Positions 16,625 to 24,649 of a stretch of 64,000 bases of DNA are shown in pieces. The stretch is from contig CAJUBQ010000015.1 in NCBI GenBank assembly GCA_910584595.1, forward strand, positions 4,996 through 68,995, read 5' to 3'. Under the pieces are notes generated by a model. It worked only from the letters and a program-made list of their open reading frames with translations. It was not told the origin of the DNA and did no database searches. Position numbers and translations under genes: made by a program. Every line of letters starts with the position of its first letter. Within the stretch, counting starts at the first letter, position 1. The stretch comes from an uncultured Eubacterium sp. Lineage in GTDB: Bacteria; Bacillota; Clostridia; Lachnospirales; Lachnospiraceae.

Positions 16625-17242
16625 ATGATGAGAGAAAACAGCATAAAAAAATATACCCGTATGTTTGCTCTGGCAGTTTTGGCAGGCATTGCAATCGGCA
16701 TTGGGGGAATTGTATATTTATCAGTAGAAAACAAAATAGCCGCGGCGCTGATGTTTACGGTAGGGCTGTATACGATCTGCGTGCATGGATTCAATCTTTA
16801 TACAGGAAAAATAGGATATCTGGTCAATCAGTCATTTACATATTTATTAGATTTAATGGTCATATGGTTTGGTAATCTGGCCGGAACGGGGCTTACGGCA
16901 GCAGCGGTAATGCAAAGCAGGATCAAGGGCATTTCGGATATAGCTGCTGCAATAAGCGCGACTAAAATAAATGATAATCTGTTTAGTTTGTTTTTGCTGG
17001 CAGTATTTTGCGGCTTTTTAATGTTTGCTGCAGTGGACGGTTATAAGACTACACAGCATCCTGCAATTTTATTTATGGGAGTAGCCGCTTTTATATTATG
17101 CGGTTTTGAGCATTGTATTGCAGATATGTTTTATTACTTTTTAGGAGGGGCATGGTCAGCGCAGGCAGTAACAAGTATTTTGGTTATTACAATCGGTAAT
17201 TCGATTGGAGGGATGATGATTCCTTTGATGAAGAAAATATAA
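16625..17242 (+). CDS. Formate/nitrite transporter (FNT) family channel
   Basis: A 205-residue membrane protein with about six helices. Family marks: the N-terminal LAGIAIGIGGIVYL, the central VWFGNLAGTGL loop, GFEHCIADMFYY with the conserved channel histidine in helix 5, and the terminal IGNSIGGMMIP. FNT channels pass formate, nitrite, hydrosulfide or similar small anions as pentamers. This one is short (usual 250-280) because the loops and C-terminal tail are reduced; all helices seem present. The start (ATGATG at 16625) has only a weak upstream GGAG. There are no pathway genes nearby to fix the substrate. Confidence 0.8.
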   Translation: MMRENSIKKYTRMFALAVLAGIAIGIGGIVYLSVENKIAAALMFTVGLYTICVHGFNLYTGKIGYLVNQSFTYLLDLMVIWFGNLAGTGLTAAAVMQSRIKGISDIAAAISATKINDNLFSLFLLAVFCGFLMFAAVDGYKTTQHPAILFMGVAAFILCGFEHCIADMFYYFLGGAWSAQAVTSILVITIGNSIGGMMIPLMKKI

Positions 17243-17671
17243 ATTTTTATTGATTTTATAGACGAAAATCGTCTTATAACTTCTCACAAGTCTTTATAGG
17301 AAGCGGTAGAAACCTTTGATTTTCAAGGCTTTTGTCGCTTCTGCTTATACCACGCCGTATCTTTTTACAAGCTCGCTTTTGAAGCAAGGGCGGCAAAATA
17401 GCGTCAAAAATTTAGGCGCATGAACAGCGGGTCTTTGATAGTCAGATTTTTAATAAAGCCATTAAACACCTTATAATATCTATATTTTCGTCGTCAAGAA
17501 TTTTGTTTCGCTATATAGTAATTTCAGTATCTTTTGATATTTTCCTGTTGTAGATGTAATATACTCATATACATACTGGCATGAACGCTTTATCTTATAA
17601 TTCCGCATAATATCAAGGTTTACTAAAAATTTACAGAATTTGAGATATTACTATATATTAAATTTGGACTC
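17243..17671. other. Gene-free stretch at the left edge of the mobile region
   Basis: About 430 bases with no credible frame. An imperfect stem (GAAGCGGTAG...TTGTCGCTTC, about 17300-17341) and AT-rich sequence are all that can be seen. It separates the FNT gene from mobile-element debris and may contain an element boundary, but no direct repeat marks it. Confidence 0.4.
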
Positions 17672-17718
17672 AAACTGCTACAACGCTTATAAATCAATGG
17701 GTGTAGCAGTTTAATTTT
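17672..17718 (+). terminator. Inverted repeat / likely terminator
   Basis: Perfect 11-bp stem AAACTGCTACA (17672-17682) / TGTAGCAGTTT (17702-17712) with a 19-nt loop, then AATTTTTAT. It sits exactly where the truncated recombinase sequence begins. Confidence 0.6.
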
Positions 17719-18171
17719 TATCAAAGTGTCAAAGACGGGATGATAGCTGATTTAACAAGAGTTTCCAGAAGAACGAAAGATTTACTTGAAATCGTTGACA
17801 AAATTAATAATAAAGGTGCATACATAAAAAGTCTGAAAGATACTTGGTTAGATACCACAAGCAATAATCCTTATAATGATTTTTTATTAACTGTAATGTC
17901 TGGTTTATCGCAGTTTGAGCGTGAATTAATCAGTCAAAGAACCAAAGAGAGGTTAGTATCTGCAAAGGCAAGAGGACGCAATGGTGGCAGACCAGGCAAG
18001 CAGAATGTGAAAGCAGAAATGGTGATGGCATTATATAACAGTGGTATGAAGATAGCTGATATAGTGAGAAATACAGAGCTATCCAGAAGCACAGTAAACC
18101 GTATTATAAAAAATCATAGCAGTAATGCAGAAATGACTGGAAGATTCCGGCATATATCAGGGAGGGGTTAG
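17719..18171 (+). pseudogene. Serine recombinase (resolvase/invertase), N-terminus missing
   Basis: From about 17731 the frame reads DGMIADLTRVSRRTKDLLEI, matching the resolvase segment before helix E. It continues with LLTVMSGLSQFERELISQRTKE (dimer helix), then GRNGGRPGK and a DNA-binding helix-turn-helix (MKIADIVRNTELSRSTVNRIIK). The first 60 or so residues, including the catalytic serine of the usual YARVS motif, are absent; the homology starts straight after the inverted repeat 17672-17712. The first ATG is 17740, so any product would be an inactive 143-residue fragment. The stop lies one base before the helicase ATG, so the two may once have been co-transcribed. Confidence 0.8.
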
Positions 18172-18172
18172 A

Positions 18173-20257
18173 ATGGCTGCAGAAAGATTAGAACAGGAAG
18201 TGGAAGATTTATTTGGGCTTATTGGCAGCGGAAAAAATTTTCTTCTAAGTGGAGGAGCAGGCAGCGGAAAAACGTATTCATTAGTGTCGGTTATTAATGA
18301 GATTTATAGACGTAATCCAAAAGCCAGAATTGCGTGTATAACATTTACAAATGCCGCGGTGCATGAAATCGAAAAAAGGGTTTTAAATTCAAGATTATGG
18401 ATTTCAACTATACATGATTTCTTATAGAAAAACATATCACCGTTTCAGGAAGAATTGAAAGGTACGCTGATTGAAGGGATAAACAACCCTGAAATCAATT
18501 ACAAAAATATATTTGTTGAAACACCATATTTCAATTCATTTGATGACGGAATTAGATATGCAGAACATTTAAGGCTGGCAAACGGCGAGATTTCACATGA
18601 TGAAGTAATTGTTTTAGCAAATCAGATGTTTAAAAAATATCCTAAATTATGCGAAATTCTATGTTGGAAATATGAACATATTTTGGTGGACGAATATCAG
18701 GATACAGCTTCGGAAGTAATAGAGATACTTCTTGATTTTCTGCCTAAAGGCAGAAAAAAGAATACTGTAGGATTTTTTGGTGATGCCATGCAGTCAATAT
18801 ATGATGATGGTATTGGTGACTTAGAAGAATATATAAAAAAGGGGTGTGTTACGGAAGTAAAGAAAATTCAAAACAGAAGAAATCCTCAATTAGTTATAGA
18901 TTTGGCTAATAAAATTCGTTTTGACGGGTTACAGCAGCGGCCATCCACAGACCAGAATGCGCCTAACATGGAGAATGGAATGGTAAAAGAAGGCAGAATT
19001 AGGTTTTTGTATGGAACTAATGTGTCTTTGAATGATATAAAGAAAAATAAGTTTTTTTCGAATTGGGATTTCCATAATCCGAGAGAAACAAAAGAACTGT
19101 GGCTGACTAATAATCTTATTGCCGAAGCGGCAGGATTTCCTGAATTAATGAAAATCTATGATAAGGATCCTGTTATAAAACTGAAAAGGAATTTTTTGCA
19201 ATGGGTAAAAAAGGAAAAGATTGAAATAAATGAAAGCCAGACATTTGATGCTGTTTTAAGATCATCGGACTGGCGCTACTCGGATCGTGCTCAGGTAAAA
19301 AATCGCAACAAAAAGCGCATTGAGGTATTTTTGCAAAGCCAGGAGAACAGCTTCCTGTATAATATGCTGAAAGACAAGCCGTTTGCAATAGTCAAAAGGA
19401 TTAATTTTGATAAGGATAATTTAATTTCTGATAAAAAAAGCATAGATGAAAAAGCATCTATACAGTCAAAGAGGGATAAGCTGATACGACATCTATTCAA
19501 GATACATGAAATTATTCAGTTGTATGAAAAAAATGAGTATAATGAATTTATCAGAAAGACATCATTTCATATTACTAAAATATCTGATAAGGTGTATATC
19601 AAAGATAAAATAGAAGCATTACGCAGCATGGGCCAAAAGACAATCCATGACGTAATTTGTTATGCACACGACAGCAGATTATGCATGAAAGATGACATTA
19701 TAGAAGGCTTTATTAAAAATAATGAGTATTTATATAACAGAGTTTCAAAAGTAAAATATGACGAATTTGCTAAACTTTACGATTATTTGGAAGGGTATAC
19801 CCCATTCTCCACTCAGCATAAAATTAAGGGTGAGGAATTTAAGAATGTATTGGTAGTATTGGATAATGGAAGATGGCGGGATTACAATTTCGAATATTTA
19901 TTCAATCCATCGCATCCCAGATGCAATGATAATGTCTTAAAGCGTACCAGAAAACTGTTTTATGTCTGCTGTACTAGAGCGTGTTTGAAAAATCATTCCC
20001 GCGATCTGCGCTCCCCACTTTGCGGAGAATTCATCCCAAATTTAGTCAACATAGCCCACTATGACTCCTAAATTTGGGATAAATTCTCCATATCATGCCC
20101 TGTGGGTACAAACTGTGAAGCACATCTCACAGAAAGCATTTTTCAAACACGCTCTAGGGTAAAAGACAGTTTGGCGGTATATTGTGAGCATCTATCGAAT
20201 GAAATGCTGGCTATGGCAGAGGAATGGTTTGGGAAAGAAAACTGCACTCCTATTTGA
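18173..20257 (+). pseudogene. UvrD/Rep-like superfamily 1 helicase, inactivated twice
   Basis: The start follows GGGAGGGG. Motif I (Walker A) is LLSGGAGSGKTYSL, motif Ia ITFTNAA, then STIHDFL, where the codon TAG at 18425-18427 stops the frame; the same frame resumes directly, and TGG (Trp) is the likely ancestral codon. Further on: motif II ILVDEYQDTA, motif III GFFGDAMQSIYDD, motif V HKIKGEEFKNV and motif VI FYVCCTR. Motif VI is split by a 178-bp element at 19977-20154. Removing that element and one TA restores FYVCCTRVKDSLAVYC and a stop at 20257, for about 634 residues. Such helicases often belong to DNA repair or defence modules (for example GajB of Gabija), but no partner nuclease is adjacent. 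Confidence 0.9.
19977..20154. mobile_element. 178-bp MITE-like element, copy 1 (inside the helicase gene)
   Basis: It has 17-bp perfect terminal inverted repeats, GAGCGTGTTTGAAAAAT (19977-19993) and its complement (20138-20154), flanked by a TA duplication (19975-19976 and 20155-20156). Inner arms at 20024-20045 and 20068-20089 are also near-perfect complements, so the whole unit can fold. It encodes no protein. The TA target and short length suit a non-autonomous relative of IS630/Tc1-mariner elements; that class is inferred. A second copy of equal length lies at 25879-26056. Confidence 0.9.
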
Positions 20258-20287
20258 TGATTTATAATTTCCAAAGAATTATAATGG

Positions 20288-20327
20288 ATAAAAGCACCCT
20301 CTGTATGGCAGTATTTGTACAGAGGGT
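20288..20327 (-). terminator. Terminator of the toxin-antitoxin operon
   Basis: Perfect 10-bp stem ACCCTCTGTA (20296-20305) / TACAGAGGGT (20318-20327). On the minus strand it is followed by GCTTTTATCC; the plus side has no T-run, so it serves the leftward GNAT operon. Confidence 0.65.
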
Positions 20328-20430
20328 ATCTGCTATACATTTTCAGGCAAATTCATGCGAAAATGGTAATAGACAAAAAATAGCGTACATAAATAAACTT
20401 AAATGATTGGTTTGTCAAACAGGTACTCAG

Positions 20431-21015
20431 TCAGAATAAACGCAGCATCTGTAAATAGTAAGTATGATCTGAAGCAGAATACCGTTCACCGAAAATTTTA
20501 TAATGATTTTCCGATATATAAAAATCTTTTAATCTTTGATTATCTTCGGAGTCAAGATAAATAATGCTGCCGCCAATCCGGTGCTGTATGTCAGTTAGTA
20601 CATCATTGGCAAATTCTATCAATTCCTTTCCAGTGATACGATGTCCGTTGTCGGCACTGTAATTTTTCCCGATCTGTGCAAGAAGGAATGCGGAGACAGT
20701 GTAAGAATTAGTATCTGCGTCCAGCTTTGCATGTGAAGAAAGTTTTCGGCGGACGGTATTGCTGATATTGTCGTTTTTTATTTCAATAGCTTTGTGTGCC
20801 AGAGTAAAGTAACCTACAATTTCACCATCTGAATTGTCCAAAAGCAGATATGTAATTGACAGTTTTCTTTTGGCAAATTCAATGGCGTTTTTGTGAAGAA
20901 AATTTTCGATTTCCTGATTCTTTGGACAGGAAAAGCTGGAAAGACCTTTCAGAACCTCATTTGTTCCAACGGATTCCAGTAAATCTAAAATATTCATTAT
21001 AGTGTAATTATTCAT
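20431..21015 (-). CDS. GNAT-family acetyltransferase, probable toxin
   Basis: A 194-residue protein with a GNAT fold pattern: an N-terminal helix, ITYLLLDNSDGEIVGYFTLA (beta 2-4), then SAFLLAQIGKNYS followed by HRITGKELIEFANDVL, which fits the acetyl-CoA pyrophosphate loop and helix, and a C-terminal SIIYLDSEDNQRLKDFYISENHY, where GNATs usually place the Tyr. It is preceded by a 62-residue protein with an 8-base overlap (ATG of this gene inside the end of the other). That is the layout of GNAT toxin-antitoxin pairs such as TacAT/AtaRT, where the toxin acetylates aminoacyl-tRNA. The tRNA target is inferred from that family. Promoter at 21247-21275 and terminator at 20288-20327 bracket the pair. 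Confidence 0.75.
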   Translation of the reverse strand: MNNYTIMNILDLLESVGTNEVLKGLSSFSCPKNQEIENFLHKNAIEFAKRKLSITYLLLDNSDGEIVGYFTLAHKAIEIKNDNISNTVRRKLSSHAKLDADTNSYTVSAFLLAQIGKNYSADNGHRITGKELIEFANDVLTDIQHRIGGSIIYLDSEDNQRLKDFYISENHYKIFGERYSASDHTYYLQMLRLF

Positions 21016-21196
21016 TTTTTTCTTTCCTTTTGTTCCATACTGCCCTTATTGCATCAGGGTCAGACAGTATGGTATTTTTTGATGTACCGTGAACAGGTAC
21101 GGGATCAGCAATAGATGCTTCGATTGCATCTACAAAATCCTCAATTTTTTTAGTGTCTGTAATCTTTATATTAGCAAAAATACTCGATGTTGCCAT
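21008..21196 (-). CDS. Small probable antitoxin of the GNAT toxin
   Basis: The start is set at 21196 because AGGAGG lies 6 bases before it; an upstream in-frame ATG at 21241 has no such site. The 62 residues read MATSSIFANIKITDTKKIED... and end with DPDAIRAVWNKRKEKNE, a charged helix. I see no clear ribbon-helix-helix, so the DNA-binding type is uncertain. It overlaps the following acetyltransferase by 8 bases, pointing to translational coupling and an antidote-first order. A consensus promoter 50 bases upstream would fit autoregulation. Confidence 0.7.
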   Translation of the reverse strand: MATSSIFANIKITDTKKIEDFVDAIEASIADPVPVHGTSKNTILSDPDAIRAVWNKRKEKNE

Positions 21197-21246
21197 TTCG
21201 GTACCTCCTCTCAATGCGCTATTCCAAAGGATTAATTTCAAATATT

Positions 21247-21275
21247 ATTATATGTAATAATTCTTAATTTAGCAA
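21247..21275 (-). promoter_or_regulatory. Promoter of the GNAT toxin-antitoxin operon
   Basis: On the minus strand: TTGCTA (21275-21270), 17-base spacer, TATAAT (21252-21247), about 50 bases before the antitoxin ATG. Confidence 0.7.
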
Positions 21276-21312
21276 TATTTTTATGAGTTTTGAATTCACC
21301 ACTTGACAATGT

Positions 21313-21391
21313 AGCAATGAGCTTATGACACAAGACGAAATCGCGGTCATGGACGGGGAAATGTATCTTGCAGTTACGCGGGATACGCCCC
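21313..21391 (+). pseudogene. Fragment of a TraG/VirD4-type conjugative coupling protein
   Basis: SNELMTQDEIAVMDG (from 21313) then, after a frameshift, GKCILQLRGIRP (to 21391). This is the conserved C-terminal segment of coupling proteins of Tn916/Tn1549-like conjugative elements, as I recall the family. Only about 26 residues remain. On its right it is cut off by reversed IS4-family transposase debris. It shows that an integrative conjugative element once occupied this locus or donated DNA here. Confidence 0.6.
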
Positions 21392-21800
21392 ATAGGCACT
21401 GCTTCCGGCTTTTATGGTGTGGATGGAAAAGTTCTGCTTGAAGCGCTTAAACAGAAGCTCCACCTGCCAGCGGCTTCTGTAAAGATGCATAATTTCCTTG
21501 CCTTTTCTGCCTGGCAGGCCGGAAGCTTATGGGCAGTTACACGGACAAAGCCGGTTTTCCCCTTATATTTGCAGAAACCGAAAATGTCAATCCACTCCAG
21601 ACGCTTTTCTTCCGCTTCTTCCAGCAGGGCCGTCAGGGAAATCTTTTTCCCGTCCGCATTATATGAAGAAGGGCGGAAAGCAGGGAATGCAGTATTTCGC
21701 GCAAGAAAGGCGCAGCTTTTGAAAAACGCTTCCGCCACGCGGCGTCAGAAACACCGCATAGCCATACAGCCTGCGGTGTACATAAACGCTCAAGGCAAAC
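21392..21800 (-). pseudogene. IS4-family transposase, multiply frameshifted fragment
   Basis: Three pieces in different minus-strand frames follow the order of one transposase. First is VSDAAWRKRFSKAAPFLREI (about 21740-21800), then RLEWIDIFGFCKYKGKTGFV (about 21540-21610), then LYRSRWQVELLFKRFKQNF (about 21420-21480). The last matches the Y-(2)-R-(3)-E-(6)-K signature of IS4-type DDE transposases. The frames are broken at least twice and the start is missing. It abuts the coupling-protein fragment on one side and the 3' end of the anti-sigma-like gene on the other. Ends of the IS cannot be placed. Confidence 0.75.
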
Positions 21801-21816
21801 GCGTAGAAACGACCTT

Positions 21817-22917
21817 TCAGGGGCGGTGCGTGAATGGAAAGAAGACGAAAGGTTCCAGACCATCATCGAATTCCACCGTTACCGGGTCATCATAGCCGCC
21901 GGTATTGTAATCGGTTGCAGTAAAAACGCCTTGTTCCGAATCGTACCGCTCAATGAGGGCACCGGACATCCCACCTTCCAAATGACGGGGCAATCCAAAT
22001 TTTTCCTTATAATAGGACTCCCTGACGCAGCCTTCCTCAATTATGCCGTTGCTGTTACGATAGACGAAAACATTCTCGGCTCCGTCTCCGTAGGTGTTAT
22101 TGCAGATCAATTCAGGTACACCATCGCCATCCAGATCCCGGCTCCATGCTTCGGGGCCGTCATATCCAAACTGCTCCGCAACACATACGTCTTCGCCATC
22201 CACCTTAACATAGTAGTGCCATGTGTACTGGTAGGGGGAGATTTCCTCCATCTCAATGCGGCACACACCAAGGCCCAGTACATTGGTCAGTGTGGCTCCA
22301 GACTGATCCCCGTCGCTTTCATGTTCACCCAGAACCAAGTCAAGGCAGGCGTAGATATCTTCCATGTCATCGGAATAAATGGATAGATTGTAGGTTACAC
22401 TGTTCAAAGTAAATTGGGCTCGATAGGAAAATGATTTGTGTTTGCCCCAATCGCTTTTCTCCCGATAAATGTTTACCTCCACATCGCCATATTGGGTCGT
22501 GGAGTAAGCTTTTGAGGTATCTTTTTGGCCCGTCTGACCGTCAAAAATACAATCCATGGTAAAATCTTGGCCATTGTAGTTTCCTGCAATTGTCAAGGCA
22601 TCCCAGTCGGCAGGGTCAGAAGAATTTCCGCCTTTCGTATAACTCAAATGGACACGGGTGGTTCTGACATCGGGGGCTGTCAAACGCTCGGCTAACAGAT
22701 TGCCGCCGTAAGATGTTACCACTTCCTCCAAACTCCCGATCTCCTTTACTTCTACCTGGCTGCCTCTTGCCCAAAAAAAAGCCCCCGCTGCCAGGCAGAG
22801 GCACGCCGCCATAACCCCCCGCTTTAACCAGCCGGTTTTTCTTTTGGAAAATTCGCTTTGCTCCAGGATATCGTCGTCCAACGCCCCGATGGCATCGTAT
22901 AAATCTTTGCTGTTCAT
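21817..22917 (-). CDS. Membrane-anchored probable anti-sigma factor
   Basis: 366 residues. The N-terminal about 32 residues are cytoplasmic (DLYDAIGALDDDILEQSEF, as in many Clostridia anti-sigma proteins). One membrane helix follows at about 33-51 (GVMAACLCLAAGAFFWA), then a large outer domain with acidic, Tyr-rich beta sequence and a possible calcium-like loop DLDGDGVPEL at about residue 265. Its ATG overlaps the stop of the ECF sigma gene (ATGA), the standard sigma/anti-sigma arrangement. The stimulus is unknown. The last residues (FFPFTHRP) lie about 17 bases from IS4 debris, so the native C-terminus may have been replaced. Confidence 0.75.
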   Translation of the reverse strand: MNSKDLYDAIGALDDDILEQSEFSKRKTGWLKRGVMAACLCLAAGAFFWARGSQVEVKEIGSLEEVVTSYGGNLLAERLTAPDVRTTRVHLSYTKGGNSSDPADWDALTIAGNYNGQDFTMDCIFDGQTGQKDTSKAYSTTQYGDVEVNIYREKSDWGKHKSFSYRAQFTLNSVTYNLSIYSDDMEDIYACLDLVLGEHESDGDQSGATLTNVLGLGVCRIEMEEISPYQYTWHYYVKVDGEDVCVAEQFGYDGPEAWSRDLDGDGVPELICNNTYGDGAENVFVYRNSNGIIEEGCVRESYYKEKFGLPRHLEGGMSGALIERYDSEQGVFTATDYNTGGYDDPVTVEFDDGLEPFVFFPFTHRP

Positions 22918-23471
22918 AGGTACCCCTCCTTCATGAGTTCAAGCCGGAGTTTTTTTCGCGTCCGGTTGAGTATGACCATAATGTGGTTTTCCGTCAGGCC
23001 ATAGCGCTCTGCGACCGCGGCGATCGGTTCCGTAAAGAAATACCGACGCACAAACACATTTCTTTCCCGCATTGGAAGCGCCCGTACAAACCGGTTGATA
23101 CATTGTTCAAGTTCTTTTCTTTCATATTCCGCCTCTACATTTACCCCGCCATCCAGACATTCAGCCAATTCTTCCAAAACAAGGGTAATCTCACCCCCGC
23201 CCCGTTTTTTTGCATTTTTTGCATGAAAGCGGTTAAAGGAAAGATTGCGGGTGATTTTTGCAAGGAACATCCGGAATGCTCCGGGCCTTTGTGGCGGTAT
23301 CGCGTTCCAGGCATGGAGCCAGGTGTCATTGACGCATTCTTCAGAATCCTCAGTGTTGTGCAGGATATTTTGAGCTATTGCGAAGCAGTAAGCGCCGTAC
23401 TTGTTGGCAGTTTCGGATATGGCGTCTGTATTTTTTTGCCAGTACAGTTCTATGATCTGACTATCCTCCAA
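22914..23471 (-). CDS. ECF-type RNA polymerase sigma factor
   Basis: Sigma region 2 is visible as NKYGAYCFAIAQNILHNTEDSEECVNDTWLHAWNAIPP and the -10-contact stretch FLAKITRNLSFNRF. Region 4 is MRERNVFVRRYFFTEPIAAVAERYGLTENHIMVILNRTRKKL, a helix-turn-helix. I place the start at TTG 23471, because GAGGAGG is 7 bases upstream; the nearby ATG at 23477 is only one base from that site. This gives 185 residues beginning MEDSQIIELYW, as in related Clostridia sigmas. It should direct transcription of its own operon and others under control of the downstream membrane partner. Confidence 0.9.
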   Translation of the reverse strand: MEDSQIIELYWQKNTDAISETANKYGAYCFAIAQNILHNTEDSEECVNDTWLHAWNAIPPQRPGAFRMFLAKITRNLSFNRFHAKNAKKRGGGEITLVLEELAECLDGGVNVEAEYERKELEQCINRFVRALPMRERNVFVRRYFFTEPIAAVAERYGLTENHIMVILNRTRKKLRLELMKEGYL

Positions 23472-23493
23472 CGTCATGCCTCCTCTCTGTGAT

Positions 23494-23551
23494 TTGAAGG
23501 TTCCTTCAACCTATAAGACAGGAAATAACATAAAAACTTACAAGTTATTTC
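23494..23551 (-). promoter_or_regulatory. Two inverted repeats upstream of the ECF sigma gene
   Basis: TTGAAGG-TT-CCTTCAA (23494-23509) and GAAATAAC (23522-23529) / GTTATTTC (23544-23551). Both are perfect and lie 23-80 bases before the sigma start. They could be operators, or an RNA hairpin in the leader. No ECF-style -35/-10 pair could be fixed with confidence. Confidence 0.4.
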
Positions 23552-23962
23552 AAAAAAGTTTTTGAAGGTTATGTTTTATTGTATCAGCTACGGTAACAGG
23601 GGGCAAGTTTCGCCCTGATAGTTATTGCGTAAAGAGAGACAGCTTTTTACTGCGAAAATTTTCCAGGTTTCTATACAGCTTGCATTTGAATTTGCAGGAA
23701 TATAATTTTGAACTGGAATTAAAAAAATCTTAAATTTTTATAAGATGATTTATTTTTTGTCTCTCCCACAGGATATAAGTAGAGGGATCTTTTTTCAAAC
23801 AGGCTATAGCCGGATAAAATTTATAATAGAATTGGAATACAAAAAGATACAGCCAAAAGTGGCGGTTTGTGTTATACTTGCGTCATGGGAATATAGAAAT
23901 CGAAAAACAGGCATATCATGTCATTTGGGTACAAGTATTTATTACAGTGTCATATAATATAA

Positions 23963-24488
23963 GTGCATCGTGAGTTCATCGGCAAAATAAAATCTGCGAG
24001 CGTATCACAAGTTCCAAGTGGAAAGGATTTTGTGTCAGTGTTGGTGGAAACGGAAGATGTGGAAGCGCCATGCAGGAATAGAAATATAGGTTTGGATTTG
24101 GGAATCAAAGATTTATGCATTACATCAAATGGAGAAAAATACGAAAATCCAAAAATAACAAAGAAGAATGAAAGAAAGTTGGCTAAACTACAAAGGCAGC
24201 TTGTATATAAAGAAAAAAGGAGCAATAACTATTGCAGGCAGAAAAGGAAAATCGCACGTTGTCATGAGAGGATTACAAATACCAGAAAAGATTAGCAAGC
24301 AGCCAGATATGCTCTGATTGTGGGTATCGGAATGTCGATGCAAAATAAAATACAAATAGGGACGGTTCAGCCCGAATTAACGCCTGTGGAGATAGTAGAG
24401 TGCGAGGGCGCGATGTGCCAGTGGCACATGTTCAGCACCGACCGAAGCCAAGCGTAGACCGATGAAGCAGGAAGTCCATTGGCTTTAG
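23963..24488 (+). pseudogene. tnpB: IS200/IS605-family TnpB (OrfB), decayed
   Basis: The first piece reads REFIGKIKSASVSQVPSGKDFV... and includes the RuvC-I motif RNIGLDLGIKDLCITSNGEK with its catalytic Asp. After a jump the sequence gives SSQICSDCGYRNVDAK (half of the C4 zinc ribbon). After a further frameshift the tail is INACGDS...AKRRPMKQEVHWL, with a TAG at 24486-24488, the usual TnpB end. The N-terminal half (about 190 residues) and the region between RuvC-I and the zinc ribbon are missing, so no nuclease can be made. The right end of the element follows at 24476-24504. Confidence 0.8.
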
Positions 24489-24504
24489 ACAATGGGTAGT
24501 TCAC
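24360..24504 (+). ncRNA. TnpB-associated omega-RNA region and IS605-type right end
   Basis: In IS200/IS605 elements the 3' end of tnpB and the right end form the omega-RNA (reRNA) scaffold, with the flank as guide. Here the end hairpin is CCATTG (24476-24481), loop GCTTTAGA, CAATGG (24490-24495), followed by GGTAGTTCAC ending at 24504, where the scaffold should stop. Bases from 24505 (CTGGTAAAAAACGGATAC) would be the guide. Start of the RNA is a guess. Whether it is still made is unknown, since tnpB is dead. Confidence 0.5.
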
Positions 24505-24649
24505 CTGGTAAAAAACGGATACGTGGCTAAAAGCCATAAAAATAGCGATAGACACCGATGTCCGGTGCAAAATTAGCGGCATTTCTCGCTTTGTGTCGTG
24601 TTCTTCAGCGCCAGAAAAAGGTAGTCTGTATGCGAAAGGAGGAAAACTT

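Noticed and set aside
18173..20257. Active Gabija (GajAB) defence system
   Set aside because: Only a helicase-like gene is present, it has two inactivating changes, and no OLD/TOPRIM nuclease gene is adjacent.
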